64,000 nt of DNA from DATBLE01 sp963734065 (GCA_963734065.1 CAVTFN010000002.1:13278-77277); one strand, 5' to 3'. Counted from the first letter of the stretch, positions 15,457 through 24,094 are shown. The notes: generated by a model not told the origin, from the sequence alone. Numbers and translations are program-made.

Positions 15457-15923
15457 CTAGTAGAGCGGAATCTCGCTAGCCATGCGGGGTTCCACCTCGT
15501 CCACAGCAGGTGTGACGCATGTGGAAAGTGCCGCTCAAGACCGCTCAAGACCGCCTGAGAGGGCCGCGCACTGGCGCGCAACTGGCGCGCACCACGATGT
15601 TCGGGCCCCTCCGAAGGCCCGGCGCGGGGGTCGAACACTGCGTCGGCCGGACGAGCGCTTCCCCCGCGATGCCGCGCGAGTAGGACGCTAGCCACCGCGG
15701 ACGCGGCTGCTGGATGACCGACCGGGGTTCGTGCGACGTGCAACGAGTGACCTAGACTGTCGATAACGGCCAAGATCATCGGAACCGTCTGGTTCGACAT
15801 CGCATGACCGAATGGCCAAGACCTCGCCCGCGTGGCGCATGAGGCAAGCCAGCCACACGCACTTCGTGAGGCAAAGTCGCCTGACGCGAAAGCGGACTAA
15901 GGCGTACGGACGACTCGGCGCAT
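15457..15923. other. Gene-poor left end of the mobile element
   Basis: No convincing coding region. It holds the paired TGGCGCGCA sites (15572-15591), two tandem CCGCTCAAGA words near 15534-15550, and copy A of a roughly 45-bp repeat (15615-15660) that recurs near 20880 and 21402. Likely integration and regulatory sequence. Confidence 0.6.
15572..15591 (+). promoter_or_regulatory. Two TGGCGCGCA sites, candidate recombinase arm sites (left)
   Basis: Direct copies at 15572-15580 and 15583-15591, 11 nt apart (one helical turn), about 115 bp inside attL. The same 9-mer is paired again about 40 bp inside attR at 29910-29930. Pairing near both ends suggests arm-type sites for the integrase or an excisionase. 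Confidence 0.55.
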
Positions 15924-16400
15924 TCAGGTCTTCCTCTGGGCGGGCGTGGCTTTGCGTCTCCCGTCTGGTTCGACTGCCGCTGGGGCGTCGGATGAAGGCG
16001 TTGCCCAGAGGGCGGCGGCGAGATGGTCTCGTCCCGGCCCGAGTTCTGCGACCGCGGCGGCTAGACGGTGCTCTCCTTCGCTGGTTAGGTGCAGGTGGCG
16101 AATGCGGGCGTCGCGGCTGGAAAGTTGGCGTTGGATCAGGCCTGCGTTCTCGGCGCGGCGGACGAGTTGGGTCACGGCGCTCTGACTGAGCAGAAGTGAC
16201 GAGCCGAGACTCGTGACGGTCACTGGGCAATCGCGTTCGCCCTCGACCTTGATCGCGAGGAGTAGCTCGTAGCGCTCGGCCGTGAGGCCGTGCGCGCGTG
16301 ACACTTCCTCGCTTCGGCGAAGGAACCCGCGCAATGCCCTGCGCACCTCAGCAGCGCGAACGTACTCCTCTGCTGGAAGTTTCTGCTGGTTTCGTCGCAT
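15924..16400 (-). CDS. MarR-family transcriptional regulator
   Basis: A 158-residue winged-helix regulator. The recognition region reads VTVTSLGSSLLLSQSAVTQLVRRAENAGLIQRQ, followed by the wing SSRDARIRHLHLTSEG. The ATG at 16400 is supported by AAGGAGG 9 nt upstream. The upstream intergenic stretch (16430-16500) is unusually AT-rich for this window (ATATG, TTTTCAATTACTACATG), as expected of an autoregulated promoter. Cargo of the mobile element; the target could be the divergent secreted protein at 16595. Confidence 0.88.
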   Translation of the reverse strand: MRRNQQKLPAEEYVRAAEVRRALRGFLRRSEEVSRAHGLTAERYELLLAIKVEGERDCPVTVTSLGSSLLLSQSAVTQLVRRAENAGLIQRQLSSRDARIRHLHLTSEGEHRLAAAVAELGPGRDHLAAALWATPSSDAPAAVEPDGRRKATPAQRKT

Positions 16401-16594
16401 GTCTGGGCTCCTCCTTAGGAACAGAATCGATAGATCGTGCTCGCGCTGCATCACTATTACATCATAATATGTTTTCAATTACTACATGTTTAAACATGCA
16501 CTATGATGGATATGCTCGATGCGTGACGCCTGCGTGACGGAACGTGGGCGGAGATCCTCGTTTCGAGGCCCGCGAAGAGCAAAGGAGCATTGAT

Positions 16595-18028
16595 ATGGCA
16601 GGTTCGAGAGGAAGACGATGGACGCTTTCGGGGTCGCTGATCGCTCCGGGAGTCGCCCTCGCTGCGGTGATTGGACTTGGAGTCCTCGCCGGCGCTGGAG
16701 CCGCGGCGAGCTTGGCAAAACCGGTGAACATCTCGCCGCCGGCGATCTCAGGTACTCCGCAGGAAGACGCGACGCTGACCGGGACGAGCGGCACGTGGGG
16801 CAATAGTCCGACCAGGTACGACTACTTCTGGAGGCGGTGCAACGCGAGCGGGAACAGCTGCTCGAACATCGGGGGCGCTCGCTCGACCGCCTACACGCTC
16901 AGACAGAACGATGTTGGCCACACGATCCGGCTCAGGGTGAGGGCGACAAACAGCGACGGCAGCACCTATGCATCGTCGGGGCAGACCGCGCTGATCACCG
17001 CCGGCCCCACCCCGCTGCCGCAGAACACGGTCCTGCCGACGATCAAGGGCACACCGCGTCAAGGCCAGACGCTCAGGGGTGACCAGGGCAACTGGACCGG
17101 CAGACCGACCGACTACAACGACTTCTGGGTGCGCTGCGACCGAAACGGCGGCAACTGCGCGAACATCATCGGCGCGAACAACAGGAACGGGTACGTCCTG
17201 ACCTCGGCCGACGTCGCGCACACGATCAGGTTCAAGGTCGAGGCAAGGAACGCGGCCGGCAGCACCTTCGCGTCCTCCGTCCCGACGGCAGTAATCGTGG
17301 CCATCGCCACACCCGCGCCGAACAACACGTCCCCGCCAACGATCTCCGGAAGCCCCCGCGTCGGGAGCGTGCTCACGATGAGAATCGGCGCATGGAGCGG
17401 GACACAGCCGATCACCTACCGGTATCAATGGTTGCGGTGCGACAGCAACGGCGGCAGCTGCGCCGCGATCGCAGGCGCTGTCGGCACGACCTGGAGGATC
17501 GAGCCGGCCTCGGCCGGACACAGGCTCCGGGCACGAGTCACGGCGACGAACCCCGGCGGATCGACTCTGGAGACGTCGACTCCTTCCGCGATCGTCACGG
17601 GCAGTGCGTCACCCCCGCCGACAGCTGCCGGCTGTCCGGGCGGGTCCGGGCCCGTCAACATCAACAGCATCAGCTCGCCCGCCCGGTTGCTGATCGACAG
17701 GCAGCAGACGAGCCCGTCAGTCGTCCACGGGGGCACAGGCCGGCTGATCGTCCGCTACCACGTCACTGCCTGCGGAGGCCGCTCGGTGCAGGGTGCGCTG
17801 GTCTACGCGACGGCAGTGCCTTTCAACCAGCTCTCGATTCCGCCCGAGAGACCGACCAACAGCAGCGGCTGGGCCGAACTCGACTTCCGCATGCTCGCTG
17901 GCTTCCCGGTCAGCTCGAAGCAGCAGCTGATCGCGATCTTCGCCCGGGCACGCAAGCCCGGCGAGAACGTCCTCGGCGGCATCTCCACCCGCCGCCTGTT
18001 CTCTGTGCACGTCAACCTGCACACCTAA
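16595..18028 (+). CDS. Secreted protein with three Ig-like repeats
   Basis: A 477-residue exported protein with AAAGGAG 7 nt before the ATG. A signal/anchor at residues about 12-40 (IAPGVALAAVIGLGVLAGAGA) precedes three tandem modules of about 95 residues (starts near PPAISGTPQEDATLTG, LPTIKGTPRQGQTLRG and PPTISGSPRVGSVLTM). Each module carries a W-RC-n5-C-I disulfide pair and a HTIRLRV-type strand. A Pro/Gly linker and a distinct C-terminal domain (ARLLIDRQQTSPSV onward) follow. Cell-surface or extracellular role; such modular proteins are abundant in soil actinobacteria. Cargo of the element. Confidence 0.83.
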   Translation: MAGSRGRRWTLSGSLIAPGVALAAVIGLGVLAGAGAAASLAKPVNISPPAISGTPQEDATLTGTSGTWGNSPTRYDYFWRRCNASGNSCSNIGGARSTAYTLRQNDVGHTIRLRVRATNSDGSTYASSGQTALITAGPTPLPQNTVLPTIKGTPRQGQTLRGDQGNWTGRPTDYNDFWVRCDRNGGNCANIIGANNRNGYVLTSADVAHTIRFKVEARNAAGSTFASSVPTAVIVAIATPAPNNTSPPTISGSPRVGSVLTMRIGAWSGTQPITYRYQWLRCDSNGGSCAAIAGAVGTTWRIEPASAGHRLRARVTATNPGGSTLETSTPSAIVTGSASPPPTAAGCPGGSGPVNINSISSPARLLIDRQQTSPSVVHGGTGRLIVRYHVTACGGRSVQGALVYATAVPFNQLSIPPERPTNSSGWAELDFRMLAGFPVSSKQQLIAIFARARKPGENVLGGISTRRLFSVHVNLHT

Positions 18029-18045
18029 CAGCACTAACCAAGAAG

Positions 18046-18071
18046 GGAGGGGCCGCTTTCGCGGCCCCTCC
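18046..18071 (+). terminator. Hairpin terminator after the Ig-like protein gene
   Basis: An 11-bp perfect stem (GGAGGGGCCGC and complement) with a TTTC loop, 18 bp after the stop. There is no T-run, so termination may be partial or the hairpin may protect the 3' end. Confidence 0.7.
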
Positions 18072-18143
18072 AGGGTCGCCTCGCCCCAACCCGCAGCGGT
18101 GAGTTCAGCTTCAGCTTCTTTTGCCAGCGGAATCGGAAGCACC

Positions 18144-18278
18144 GGGCGCGTGGAAGCGTGCGAGCCTCCGCGGCGGCTGCTGGTGACCATGGCCCTGGGA
18201 CAGCCAGACGAGGACGTCCTTGAGGCCACTCTGGCCGCCGAGGGCGACCAGACCATCCTGATGTCAAAGGCGGGTCGC
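18144..18278 (+). pseudogene. Fragment of an SRPBCC/AHSA1-type protein
   Basis: The reading GRVEACEPPRRLLVTM, then DEDVLEATLAAEGDQTIL matches the middle of START-like AHSA1 proteins (typical form: G-V-EC-EPPRRLVVTW, then V-V-L-EGDGT-L). Neither the N-terminal strand-helix nor the C-terminal long helix is present, so this is a remnant of about 45 codons, probably carried in with cargo. Confidence 0.5.
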
Positions 18279-18583
18279 CCTCGATCCAGTCCTCGACCGC
18301 CATTGGGAACGACGGCCTCCGCCGAGTAGGCGGCAACTCCTAACGCTAAGCAGAGGCGGCCTCCCAGAATCGACACCGCCCCTCAACCAGACGCAATCAG
18401 TAGGAAACGTCAGCAATCGGCCGGAGAAGCTTGCAACGACCTTCCTATGTCCGGGCATGTCATGGAATCCACCCGCTCGAGCTTTCGTCCGCTCGATGAA
18501 CTCAATCGGGGGGAGAAATGGGACTGCGCGGTACCGCACCAATGGCGTCTTAAAAACACGGGTTCGCTGGGAAGGACCCTGGC

Positions 18584-18613
18584 GTGCCCGAGTGTTCAGG
18601 AACGTCCCCTGAG
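18584..18613. repeat. 30-bp repeat beginning GTGCCCGAGTGTTCAGGAA, copy 1
   Basis: 28 of 30 bases match 19001-19030 in the same orientation. Each copy contains a short inverted pair (TCAGG and CCTGA). The two copies bracket the small membrane-protein gene at 18617-18940. Confidence 0.65.
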
Positions 18614-18616
18614 CAG

Positions 18617-18940
18617 TCAGCGTCCAGCGCTGAGCCAACCGGTGAACCGCTCGACCAATGGAGGAACCATCGCCCACATCAGTCCACCGACCGCTCCGAT
18701 CATCAGGGCGGCACCGAGCAGCGGAGAGAGAAGCCAGAAACACATGACGCTCGCCACAACAACGAGGCCGAAGACGAGCATGGAGATCCGCGTCCCCGAC
18801 CCCTCCTCGCGGCCGCAGTCCCGGCAAACGGCCCGCCACTCGGCGCTCGCAGTCGGATTGTCCAGATCGGTGTCCTCTTGTTTGAGCCGGACCCACCTGT
18901 GGACGCCGATTCGGCAGCGAAACCTTCGTACGTCGGGCAC
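18617..18940 (-). CDS. Small membrane protein with an N-terminal cysteine cluster
   Basis: A 107-residue protein. The N-terminal part has C9 (RFRCRIGVHRW) and a CRDCG knuckle, likely one zinc site. Two adjacent membrane segments follow (ISMLVFGLVVVASVMCFWLL and ALMIGAVGGLMWAMVPPLV). Bracketed by the 30-bp repeats at 18584 and 19001, which suggests it was inserted as a unit. Function unknown. Confidence 0.68.
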   Translation of the reverse strand: MPDVRRFRCRIGVHRWVRLKQEDTDLDNPTASAEWRAVCRDCGREEGSGTRISMLVFGLVVVASVMCFWLLSPLLGAALMIGAVGGLMWAMVPPLVERFTGWLSAGR

Positions 18941-19000
18941 GAGACAGTGATTCCCGTCAGCTCAAAGGGATAACCGCGGCTCATGCGTCAGGAACACCGG

Positions 19001-19030
19001 GTGCCCGAGTGTTCAGGAATGTTCCCTGAG
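19001..19030. repeat. 30-bp repeat, copy 2
   Basis: Second copy of the 18584 repeat with two C-to-T differences. It lies between the small membrane protein and the alpha/beta hydrolase. Confidence 0.65.
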
Positions 19031-19076
19031 AAGGGCAGGTCCAGCCGCCCTATCAGAGGGAGTGCCTCGCCGACCG

Positions 19077-19883
19077 TCAGGAGCGCTGGCGCAACAGGAA
19101 GTCGAGTGTGGCGCGGTTGAACGTCTCCGGGTCCTCGTGCAGTCCGGCGTGAGAGAGATGCTCGAAGACCACTAACTCGCTCCCGGCGATCCCGCTCTTG
19201 AGCGGTTCGGCGAAGCGTGTGGAGCAGACGAGGTCGCGCGCCCCGACCGTGATCAACGTGGGAACGTCAATGTCGCCCAATACCCCGCTGGCGTCGTGGG
19301 CGAGGACCGCATCGGTCTGGGCCAGGAACGCCTCCACCGGCTGGGCGGGGCGGCCTCGCACGAAGTCGACCAGTGTGGCTACGAACTCCGGCCGCTCCAC
19401 GTACATCTCGGGCGTGAAGCACCACGGGAAGATGGCCTGGATCACAACGTCCGCGACGGTCGGCAGCGTGGTCGCGAGCGTGCGCCACTGCTCGATGACG
19501 ATCTTTAGATAGTCGTCAGTGACGTGCCAGCCGCTGTGCAAGGAGAGCGAGCGCACGCGGCCGGGATGGCGGGCGGCGAGGTGGAGGCCCACGGCGGCAC
19601 CGAACGACACGCCCGCGACGTGGGCCTCATCGATGCCGATCGCGGTGAGGAAGGCGGCGACCTGGTCGGCATGGCCGTCGGTCGAGTAGGGGCCGGGCGG
19701 CTTGTCGCTCTCGCCGGTGCCGGGAAGGTCGATCGCGATGCAGCTGAAGTGCTCCGTGTAGGCCGGCAGCTGGAACGCATAGCAGGCGTGGTCGGCAGAG
19801 GTGTAGGGGATCAGCAGAAGCGGCTCGCCCTCCCCCTGCACGTCGTAGTTAATCGTCAGTCCATCTAGGTCGACCTGCGGCAT
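19077..19883 (-). CDS. Alpha/beta hydrolase
   Basis: A 268-residue serine hydrolase. Oxyanion strand LLLIPYTS, nucleophile elbow GVSFGAA, acid in VGARDLV, and catalytic His in HLSHAGLHED. The motif DLPGTGESDKP before the elbow is typical of esterases and C-C hydrolases. I chose the ATG at 19883; a GTG two codons upstream is possible. Soluble, no signal peptide. Cargo of the mobile element; substrate not predictable. Confidence 0.9.
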   Translation of the reverse strand: MPQVDLDGLTINYDVQGEGEPLLLIPYTSADHACYAFQLPAYTEHFSCIAIDLPGTGESDKPPGPYSTDGHADQVAAFLTAIGIDEAHVAGVSFGAAVGLHLAARHPGRVRSLSLHSGWHVTDDYLKIVIEQWRTLATTLPTVADVVIQAIFPWCFTPEMYVERPEFVATLVDFVRGRPAQPVEAFLAQTDAVLAHDASGVLGDIDVPTLITVGARDLVCSTRFAEPLKSGIAGSELVVFEHLSHAGLHEDPETFNRATLDFLLRQRS

Positions 19884-20003
19884 GCTCACCCCCCCTGCCT
19901 GCCCGGGCCTGTTCGAGCTTGAACCATCATTGCAAGCACCCGGCAGCCGCGTAGCTGAATGGGCGCGTCGCCGACGCAGTCAAGGCCGAGCAGATTCGGC
20001 TGT

Positions 20004-20242
20004 GCCAGCGTGCTCTCGCCTGAAACCGACTGCGGAAGTCCTTCGCGAGTTCAGCCTGTGTTCAACTTGCCGCTGATGATGACGTTTGGCGGGATCGGCT
20101 CGAGCCAGACTCGTGACCAGATCAGCGGATGGTCTTTGCTCTTCCCGTTCGTTTTCTCTGCAGCGGCGCGGAGGTTGCAGGTGGCGTGGGCGGGGCCGAG
20201 GTAGCCGCGGCGGTCGTCTCGGTGGTCAAGGTGCCAGGGCTG
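20004..20242. repeat. Direct repeat of about 240 bp, copy 1 (HNH 3' end)
   Basis: Aligns without gaps to 22809-23047 (constant offset 2805), with scattered substitutions. It covers the 3' part and downstream flank of the HNH nuclease gene. The 2.6 kb between the copies holds cargo genes, so the duplication may have come with that insertion. Confidence 0.85.
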
Positions 20243-20284
20243 CCTTGCCCGCGCTTCCCGGGACCGATTAGTGCGACGGTCCGC
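20051..20284 (-). pseudogene. Truncated second copy of the HNH endonuclease
   Basis: Reading in the HNH frame gives WHLDHRDDRRGYLGPAHATC, then NLRAAAEKTNG and LIWSRVWLEPIPPNVIISG, very close to the intact gene at 22856-23194. Upstream the similarity ends and an in-frame TAG occurs at 20285-20287, so the zinc-cluster N-terminal half is missing. Confidence 0.8.
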
Positions 20285-20411
20285 CTAGTGCCGCCAGACA
20301 CGGACGCGGTGCGAGATCGCTGCCGCACCGGGTGGTCAGCGACAGCGACCTCGCGTGGAACTTCCGGAGTCGAAACCAGCCCCCTTTTCAGCAGCCGGTA
20401 TGGGGGACGCG

Positions 20412-20684
20412 CTAGGCGTCGTACTGGCCGCCGAGCTCCGCCGCCTGAGGCTTACCTTTGTGCCCGGCTTCTTGCAAGATCGGGGGGACCTCGGGGTCGG
20501 AGACGAAGCTCTGCCAACCCTCGGCGTCCCAGTCGAAGAGCACCCAGACCCGGTCGTCCTCATTGGGATCACGAAAGACGTGCGAACCCTTGGACCCGTG
20601 CTGCTTTCGCTTCTCAGCGCCCTTGGTCGAGAAGGTATTCAAGAAGCGGTCGAAATCCTCGACTTTCGTCGTTGCCAGGATCAT
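20412..20684 (-). CDS. Small dimeric alpha/beta-barrel-like protein
   Basis: A 90-residue protein starting at an ATG with AAGGAG 6 nt upstream. The sequence (ILATTKVEDFDRFLNTFSTK, GSHVFRDPNEDDRVWVLFDW, then EGWQSFVSDPEVPPILQEAG) has the strand-helix-strand pattern of ABM/DUF-type dimeric ferredoxin-like barrels. No heme or metal ligand is obvious. It belongs to the cargo block between the duplicated HNH ends. Confidence 0.75.
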   Translation of the reverse strand: MILATTKVEDFDRFLNTFSTKGAEKRKQHGSKGSHVFRDPNEDDRVWVLFDWDAEGWQSFVSDPEVPPILQEAGHKGKPQAAELGGQYDA

Positions 20685-21048
20685 CTCTCTCCTTGCGCTC
20701 GTGTCCTCGGCGCCGCCGCTCGACGCCGATGGTGAGGCGAGTGTACGCCCCAGATGCTCGAGCGGCAGCAGCCGCCTCCGCGCTGGGCGCACAGGATCCG
20801 CTTCACATAGCGAGAAGGAGACCGAGGCGGGTCCTCCTTCCTCCCGCCTGGTGTTTGCCTCTCCCTCACCTAGGAGCGGAGGCCCGACGCGGAGGTCGAA
20901 CACTACGCCGGCCGGACGAGCGCTTGCTCGATATGCCGGTTGTCCTTAAGGCTCGAAAAGGCGTTTGACGACACAGCTGACCAGGCGGCAGAGCGGTCGG
21001 CCGGGACCGTTCTCGTTTCGGAACTGGCGAGTTGGCTAGATCGAGCAC
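20685..21048. other. Gap with copy B of a 45-bp island repeat
   Basis: No supported gene. At about 20879-20925 it carries the second copy of the repeat also seen at 15615 and 21402 (core GGTCGAACACT, then GCCGGCCGGACGAGCGCTT). Confidence 0.5.
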
Positions 21049-21357
21049 ATGGGCGGCGTCGCCTTCGCGATTGGATCAAGACCGACACTCGCGGCGGAGG
21101 ACGCCCAGGCACTCGTCGCGCTCATCGCAGCCGACGCTACTCCATTCACCGTCAGGCTCGCCGCGAAGATCAACCGGAGCCTGCTGGATGGGTCTGAGGC
21201 GGGAGAAGTGGAGCTCGAACGGGACGAACTTGCTGAAATCGCCGACGCGCTATCCGTCGATCCCAAGCTCGTGTTCGAAGTCCCCGCCTTGAAGCCGCTC
21301 TACGACGAGGTCGTCGCGGCCTTGCAGGACTTGAACGTCAATCAGACGAGCGCCTGA
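21049..21357 (+). CDS. Small acidic protein, function unknown
   Basis: A 102-residue protein (MGGVAFAIGSRPTLAAEDAQ, then FTVRLAAKINRSLLDGSE and VELERDELAEIADALSVDPK) with a soluble, helix-rich look and no cysteines, signal peptide or membrane segment. Start ATG at 21049, with no clear ribosome site. Cargo of the element; family not recognised. Confidence 0.6.
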   Translation: MGGVAFAIGSRPTLAAEDAQALVALIAADATPFTVRLAAKINRSLLDGSEAGEVELERDELAEIADALSVDPKLVFEVPALKPLYDEVVAALQDLNVNQTSA

Positions 21358-21882
21358 ACAAGAAAGACGAGGCCGACCACCAGCGCGACGACTACCGCCA
21401 TGGCCCGGCGCGGGGTCGAACCCTATGCCGGCCGGACGGGCGCTTCCGAGCAATGACTGAGCGCCGGCGGTCCTTGACGCAACCCAACCGGATCGACCAG
21501 CCCCAGCGAAAGGAGGGGGCGCGGCGGCAGCCGTCACGACCGCCGCGCCGCTGGAGTGACATCTAGGCGGGAAGCTTGTCCTCGAAGCCGCAGGCCCGGG
21601 CACTGCGAGTTTCCCACCTGCGAACTTCGGCGTCAATGGACACGGACCGGTCGCGGAATCGCTTATCAGGAAGGCGTCCAATTGCCTTTGAGGCGAAGCG
21701 CGCGATGATTGGCCATTCGGGATCTGCGGCGATCTGCGGGAGGAGGGAGCAATGGCCCGAATGACACGGAGGCGCTTTGTGCAACCGCCATCGCCACGAT
21801 GGTACGCCGGGCGCGGGATCCGCATCTGTCGCTTCCAGGAGCCGAGCGGGAACCACGCTAGATGCCGAACGCACCCGCCTGG
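21358..21882. other. Gap with copy C of the island repeat and a possible transposase scrap
   Basis: Copy C of the 45-bp repeat lies at 21402-21446. On the minus strand around 21600-21720 a frame reads EWPIIARFASKAIGRLPDKR, then VSIDAEVRRWETRSA, which faintly recalls the C-terminal end of IS630-type transposases. That similarity is too weak to call. Nothing else is coding. Confidence 0.4.
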
Positions 21883-22689
21883 TCACCGAGGTGCAGGAGC
21901 CGCCGGCGGGAGACTCATTGTTGCCTTCTCGGCCAGCAGGGGCGCAGCGGGGACCGTGATCAGGCCACGGGTCGGTCGGTCGAGGTCGAAGGTCACGAGG
22001 ACCAGGAAGGTGACAACGACTGCTGCAAGGACGACGGGAAGCAGCCCACGCCCGAGAACCGAGATATAGACGGCGAGCATGCCGAGCGCGAGCGCTGCCC
22101 CGAAAAGCTCGAGCAAGAGGACCGCGTTGGGAGGGTGGTTGTTGAGGCCGGCGATTCGGACGCCCTGTTGGTCGATCATCGCGTTCAGGCTGTCGATGTA
22201 GAGCCTGGGCGCGCTGTCTCGCGGGCGGCCGTTGATCGCCTCGCCTCCGAGCCGCCAGAGCGTCTGTTGCAGCCTGTCCTGTTCGGCGGCGGTCGCACGG
22301 AACGATGCGCTAACTGGCTTGTCGTAGGTGAGGCGGATCGCGAGGTCGTTGTAACGGCGCAAGAGAGTGAGCGAGCGGCTGCGCTGGGGCTCTGCGAGCG
22401 TCTGTGCTCTGAGATAGGCGGTCCCGATTGTGTTTGCCTCGGTCACGACGTCGGCGCGGCGGTCCTGGTAGCGGCCGACTGCGAGCGTGAGGCCGAAGGC
22501 CAAGATCAGGCCAACAAGCCCAAGAAGCGCTCCCTGCAGAGCCCCAATCCCCTCGCGATAGTGCTCCGAGTGCCGCCGGAGGTATCGACCGATCAGGACG
22601 CCGATCGCGCACCCGCCTCCGACGATGGCAAAGATGACCAGCCCGAGCTGCCAGCTGTCCAGCGAGAAGAACACCTCGGACACGACCAT
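21883..22689 (-). CDS. DUF4239 (bestrophin-like) membrane protein
   Basis: A 268-residue integral membrane protein with two N-terminal segments (LVIFAIVGGGCAIGVLIG, GALLGLVGLILAFGLTLA) and two C-terminal ones (LLLELFGAALALGMLAVYI, LLPVVLAAVVVTFLVLVTF). A long hydrophilic helical middle carries YQDRRADVVTEANTIGTAYL, a DUF4239 hallmark. Function in the family is unproven. It is cargo flanked by the duplicated HNH ends. Confidence 0.87.
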   Translation of the reverse strand: MVVSEVFFSLDSWQLGLVIFAIVGGGCAIGVLIGRYLRRHSEHYREGIGALQGALLGLVGLILAFGLTLAVGRYQDRRADVVTEANTIGTAYLRAQTLAEPQRSRSLTLLRRYNDLAIRLTYDKPVSASFRATAAEQDRLQQTLWRLGGEAINGRPRDSAPRLYIDSLNAMIDQQGVRIAGLNNHPPNAVLLLELFGAALALGMLAVYISVLGRGLLPVVLAAVVVTFLVLVTFDLDRPTRGLITVPAAPLLAEKATMSLPPAAPAPR

Positions 22690-22808
22690 CGCGAGCGAAA
22701 ACTACGAAACTTCGCTCAGGGCCGCAGCCTGGGCGAAAACGCGCGCCGTCATTTCCGCACAACAAGGTGCCGAGAGCCTCGCCTGTCAGCGACGTCATCC
22801 TCCCTTGG

Positions 22809-23047
22809 GCCAGCGTGCTCTCGCCTGAAACCGACGGCGGAAGTCCTTCGTGAGTTCAGCCCGTGTTCAACTTGCCGCTGATGATGACGTTTGGCGGGAT
22901 CGGTTCGAACCAGATCCGCGACCAGATCAGCTGCTGCTCTCGCCTGGTGCCGTTCGTCTTGTTTGCGGCAGCGCGCAGGTTGCAGCTTGCGTGTGAGGGG
23001 CCGAGGTAGCCGGATCGGTCGTCGCGGTGGTCGAGGTGCCAGGGTTG
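22809..23047. repeat. Direct repeat of about 240 bp, copy 2 (HNH 3' end)
   Basis: Partner of 20004-20242 with no indels. This copy carries the intact 3' end of the HNH gene. Confidence 0.85.
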
Positions 23048-23194
23048 TCCGGGTTCGATGAGTTGGCCGCAGCGGCAGCATCTGGCCTGGCCGGTGGCGA
23101 CGAGTGGTTCGAGTTGGCGGCGGCGGGCGACGTGGGCGTTGGTGTAGCCGCGGGCGTGCCGGCTCAACTGGCGCTTCTTCCTTGCCGCGCTCAT
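22856..23194 (-). CDS. HNH endonuclease
   Basis: A 112-residue nuclease. A CCRCGQ zinc knuckle precedes the HNH core (PWHLDHRDD, then GPSHASCNLRAAANK). ATG at 23194. In phages, HNH proteins next to head genes cooperate with terminase in packaging, but no terminase is present here. It lies 55 bp after the prohead-protease gene, in the same direction. A truncated duplicate lies at 20051-20284. Confidence 0.9.
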   Translation of the reverse strand: MSAARKKRQLSRHARGYTNAHVARRRQLEPLVATGQARCCRCGQLIEPGQPWHLDHRDDRSGYLGPSHASCNLRAAANKTNGTRREQQLIWSRIWFEPIPPNVIISGKLNTG

Positions 23195-23249
23195 GCCGGG
23201 AGCTGGGCGCCAGGGGCCGTGATGCCCGGCCGATCCTGGTGCGCGTCCA

Positions 23250-24086
23250 TCAGCGGATCGTGATCGGGCCACTAAGGACGCGGCGGAGAACTTTCGGCCG
23301 CACCGCCTCAGGCTCGATCGCGGCGTCTAGTCCCGGGGCAGGCTGCGGGCGCAAGCGCTGCTCGATCTGGGCACGTTGCTCTTGGATCTGCGCCCGTAGT
23401 CGAAGCAGACGCTGGTAGCGCCGTTCGCGGGTGTATGGCTTCGGTGGCGTGGCTCGGATTCCGAGCGCGACAAGTCGCCGGCCTAGCTGCTTCTGGTCGC
23501 AGAACTCGTCGATGTAACCGCTTGCCAGCGCGAACAGCTTTCGATCTTGCCGCTCGAGTTCCCAGAGAAGCACTTCAGCCTCCGAAGCCGGGGCTGGCTG
23601 ATCGTCCCGCCATCCTCTGCGGATCCCCAGCACCTTTGCGTCCGCATAGGCAGGCTGGGCGACCAGGCTCACCGCATTCAGGTGCGCGCGGAGGCGTTCC
23701 CTGACGTCGTCGTGCGTGCGCGAGCTCAGCGGCGTCGCCTGCATCGATACGCCGGCGAGGACGCCTTCGCGGACCATGGCGAGCGCCTCATCGCCCTCGT
23801 CCCCCTCATGCACTTGGAATGACCCGTAAAGGCCACCCGGGAGGTCGAGGAGTCGAACGGCGTGGCCGATCACGCTGGCGAGTCCCCGGCGATGCTCAAT
23901 GTTGACCCAGATCCGGAGCGGTGTGCTCTGCGCGTCCTCGACCTGGTCGCGGAAGGCGCCGGGCCGGAACAGTTCCCGGTAAGGCTTGCACTCCGGCCCG
24001 TCCGCGACCTCCGTCGAGATGCTGTAGGGAACGATGCACACCACGAGCGTGCGGCCGTCCGGCGAGCGGTCGTCGAAACGGAGCAC
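23250..24086 (-). CDS. HK97-family phage prohead protease
   Basis: A 278-residue protein. Residues about 35-155 fit the U35/HK97 protease: RPGAFRDQV, NIEHRRGLASVIGHAVRL (catalytic His), GLYGSFQVHEGDEGDEALAM, VLAGVSMQATPL (nucleophile Ser region) and LNAVSLVAQPAYADAKVLGI. The C-terminal 110 residues are a basic helical extension (QRLLRLRAQIQEQRAQIEQR) resembling a scaffold domain. GTG start with AGGAGG 4 nt upstream. Normally matures capsids, but no major capsid gene is found in the element, so it may act on a helper phage or be a remnant. Confidence 0.85.
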   Translation of the reverse strand: MLRFDDRSPDGRTLVVCIVPYSISTEVADGPECKPYRELFRPGAFRDQVEDAQSTPLRIWVNIEHRRGLASVIGHAVRLLDLPGGLYGSFQVHEGDEGDEALAMVREGVLAGVSMQATPLSSRTHDDVRERLRAHLNAVSLVAQPAYADAKVLGIRRGWRDDQPAPASEAEVLLWELERQDRKLFALASGYIDEFCDQKQLGRRLVALGIRATPPKPYTRERRYQRLLRLRAQIQEQRAQIEQRLRPQPAPGLDAAIEPEAVRPKVLRRVLSGPITIR

Positions 24087-24094
24087 GCTGCCTC

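Larger units (their letters stand above)
18072..18616. other. Gene-poor stretch with a gene fragment
   Basis: The only coding-like piece is the SRPBCC-like fragment at 18144-18278. The rest, including the 18300-18580 part, has no plausible reading frame on either strand. It ends in the 30-bp repeat at 18584. Confidence 0.55.

Noticed and set aside
15604..15660. tRNA-like remnant in the 45-bp repeat (GGTCGAAC)
   Set aside because: The flanking bases do not form a T-stem in any of the three copies.
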